Assembly (NCBI GenBank): GCA_937871145.1
Contig: CALMXN010000358.1
Span: 1-6,079, forward strand
Length of the DNA: 6,079 nt
Direction: 5' to 3'
From: an uncultured Clostridia bacterium
GTDB taxonomy: Bacteria > Bacillota > Clostridia > Oscillospirales > Ruminococcaceae
Part shown: piece after piece, positions 5,208 to 6,079 of the stretch
Position numbering within the stretch: the stretch's first letter is position 1
Layout of the letters: each line of letters begins with the position of its first letter
The notes under the pieces: model-generated
Seen by the model: only the letters and a program-made list of their open reading frames with translations
The model's database searches: none
What the model was told of the DNA's origin: nothing
Position numbers and translations under genes: made by a program

Positions 5208-5663
5208 ATGCAGGAACTAACACAAAAGGAAACAAGCTATCTTACTGATGCAAAAAGTCATGAACAGCTATGTATTGATAAGTATAACAAGTATTCGCAG
5301 GAGGCTAAAGCACCAGAGCTTAATTCCTTATTCTCACAGCTTGCACAAAAGGAACAGGGACATTTTGATACACTCAATCAGCTTTTAGGTGGAACAATAC
5401 CAGCAATGAATTTAGCAAAAGCTCCACCATCAGCAGTCACTGAACCTGTTGTAAATCAGACACAGGCAGATAAGAATTCCGACCAGCTGTTGCTCAACGA
5501 TTCACTGGAAATAGAAAAGAAGATTTCTTCTGACTATAATACTGCTATTTTCGAATTTAAGAATACTGATATAAGAAATATCCTCAATCATATTCAGAGA
5601 GAAGAGCAGGAGCATGGTGACGAGCTTTATAAGTATATGGCAGCAAACGGAATGTATAATTAA
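5208..5663 (+). CDS. CotF-like spore coat protein with ferritin-like helices
   Basis: A 151-residue protein of the type annotated in Clostridia as spore coat protein (Coat_F/CotF-like, ferritin-like superfamily). Two helical hairpins are joined by a Pro/Ala/Val-rich linker (about 64-88). The first half has LTQKETSYLTDAKSHEQLCIDKYNKY (4-29) and an ExxH at Glu49/His52. The second half has an acidic helix with Glu101 and Glu103, and a second ExxH at Glu133/His136. With Glu19, these sit where four-helix di-iron carboxylate proteins place their ligands, so metal binding is possible but unproven. The ATG follows a strong GGAGGTGA SD (5193-5200) at 7 nt. It stands alone between terminator-like hairpins. 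A structural coat role would fit a spore-former, although relatives also occur in vegetative contexts. There is no signal peptide or membrane segment. Confidence 0.8.
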   Translation: MQELTQKETSYLTDAKSHEQLCIDKYNKYSQEAKAPELNSLFSQLAQKEQGHFDTLNQLLGGTIPAMNLAKAPPSAVTEPVVNQTQADKNSDQLLLNDSLEIEKKISSDYNTAIFEFKNTDIRNILNHIQREEQEHGDELYKYMAANGMYN

Positions 5664-5690
5664 AATGAAGCCTTCGGGCTTTATTTTTTT
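5664..5690 (+). terminator. UUCG-loop terminator of the coat gene
   Basis: AATGAAGCC (5664-5672) pairs with GGCTTTATT (5677-5685), with one G-U pair, around the exceptionally stable C(UUCG)G tetraloop. T5684-5690 gives the U-tract. It starts directly after the stop codon. Confidence 0.92.
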
Positions 5691-5812
5691 AAACTGTTTT
5701 ATTTATAAGATAGATTAAGGTTTTATGGTAATTGTCGTCTGAATAATATTAGACAAGTTTAATATAGTCATCAGAATGAACTCTATTAAGCTTGTGATGT
5801 GGAGGTATTAAG

Positions 5813-5860
5813 ATGTTCTCACTTTATAATAGTTCTTCGGGTAGTATATCTTTTGCATGA
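5813..5860 (+). other. Orphan SD-ATG opening a 15-codon frame
   Basis: GGAGG at 5801-5805 lies at ideal spacing before an ATG at 5813 that opens MFSLYNSSSGSISFA and then meets TGA at 5858. The initiation signal looks like that of a real gene, but the frame dies within the antisense of the RES-domain gene. It may be the decapitated 5' end of a lost gene, a leader peptide, or chance. The 5691-5812 stretch upstream has no convincing promoter and no other gene; it holds only a weak TTGTC/GACAA inverted repeat (5732-5756). Confidence 0.35.
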
Positions 5861-6079
5861 TAATTCGAGTTATTAGGTTTTGTTTTGAACACAATATCAT
5901 TAATATCATATACATCAGACTGTAAAAAAATGCACCCATCATCACTGAAAAGAGTTATATTATCGCCTCTTTTATGTAAAGAACTCATAAAAATAATTCC
6001 ATCATACCCCAAACTTTTAATGTATCCAGAAATAACTTGAGTAATAATATAATCTTTATCATTTTCCTTTACAGGATGA
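5824..6079 (-). CDS. RES-domain protein, C-terminal part (runs off the right edge)
   Basis: The frame is open to the window edge and its 84 visible residues end at a TAA (5826-5824). The pattern of a predicted helix ending in ISGYIKSLGYDGIIFMSSL (16-34), then NITLF (40-44) and VYDINDIVF (56-64), matches the C-terminal part of RES domains, where family members read roughly YIKxLGYDGIxYPSS...NxVLF. RES proteins include toxins that degrade NAD+, usually paired with an Xre/DUF2384 antitoxin, and a group with an N-terminal HEPN-like region. The Ser in the FMSS segment probably corresponds to the conserved Ser of the family; the conserved Arg and Glu would lie beyond the edge. A TTG at 6012 is not the likely start because homology begins upstream of it. 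No antitoxin gene is visible downstream. A short tail rich in Asn and Lys follows the domain. Confidence 0.7.
   Translation of the reverse strand, partial: HPVKENDKDYIITQVISGYIKSLGYDGIIFMSSLHKRGDNITLFSDDGCIFLQSDVYDINDIVFKTKPNNSNYHAKDILPEELL

Overview
The window is AT-rich DNA with near-consensus sigma-A promoters, strong Shine-Dalgarno (SD) sites, short intergenic gaps and U-tract hairpin terminators. With a DUF4250 gene, a CotF-like coat protein and clostridial-type FeoA/FeoB, this points to a low-GC member of the Bacillota, most likely an anaerobic, potentially spore-forming member of the Clostridia (Ruminococcus/Oscillospiraceae-like). The species cannot be named from the sequence.

Layout. 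(1) 50-1039 (+): intact galE, UDP-glucose 4-epimerase, with its own terminator. (2) 2729 down to 1036 (-): a feoA-feoB ferrous iron uptake operon. FeoA is complete, but FeoB stops matching its family at residue 434, inside the membrane domain. It then runs through a non-homologous tail across the galE terminator and ends overlapping the galE stop codon, so it is a 3'-truncated, probably non-functional gene. A stable hairpin lies between feoA and feoB. (3) 2730-2839: a dense divergent control region with a GTGACA-17-TATAAT promoter for feoAB, an AGGAAA-N5-TTTCCT palindrome at the expected feoAB transcription start, and a second perfect palindrome over the -35 box. (4) 2840-3253 (+): a DtxR/MntR-family metal-dependent repressor, the obvious candidate ligand for that operator. 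(5) 3333-3518 (+): a 61-residue DUF4250 protein with its own promoter. (6) 3595-5058 (+): an unrecognised zinc-ribbon membrane protein with a long Glu/Pro/Ala linker, followed by a terminator. (7) 5208-5663 (+): a CotF-like, ferritin-like spore coat protein, flanked by a second hairpin upstream and a UUCG-loop terminator downstream. (8) 5824 to the right edge (-): the C-terminal part of a RES-domain protein, a family that includes NAD-degrading toxins. It faces an orphan SD plus ATG that opens only 15 codons, which suggests a second rearrangement junction.

The genes fit a metal-homeostasis neighbourhood: repressor, operator, feoAB, and nearby a ferritin-like protein that keeps paired ExxH motifs. 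The most unusual points are the abrupt loss of the FeoB C-terminal half while promoter, operator, FeoA and regulator stay intact; the MntR-type metal ligands in a repressor placed beside an iron operon; and the junction-like structure near the RES fragment. I see no CRISPR array, tRNA, rRNA, complete mobile element or recognisable riboswitch. I cannot demonstrate a wholly new system; the zinc-ribbon protein is the best candidate for undescribed biology.
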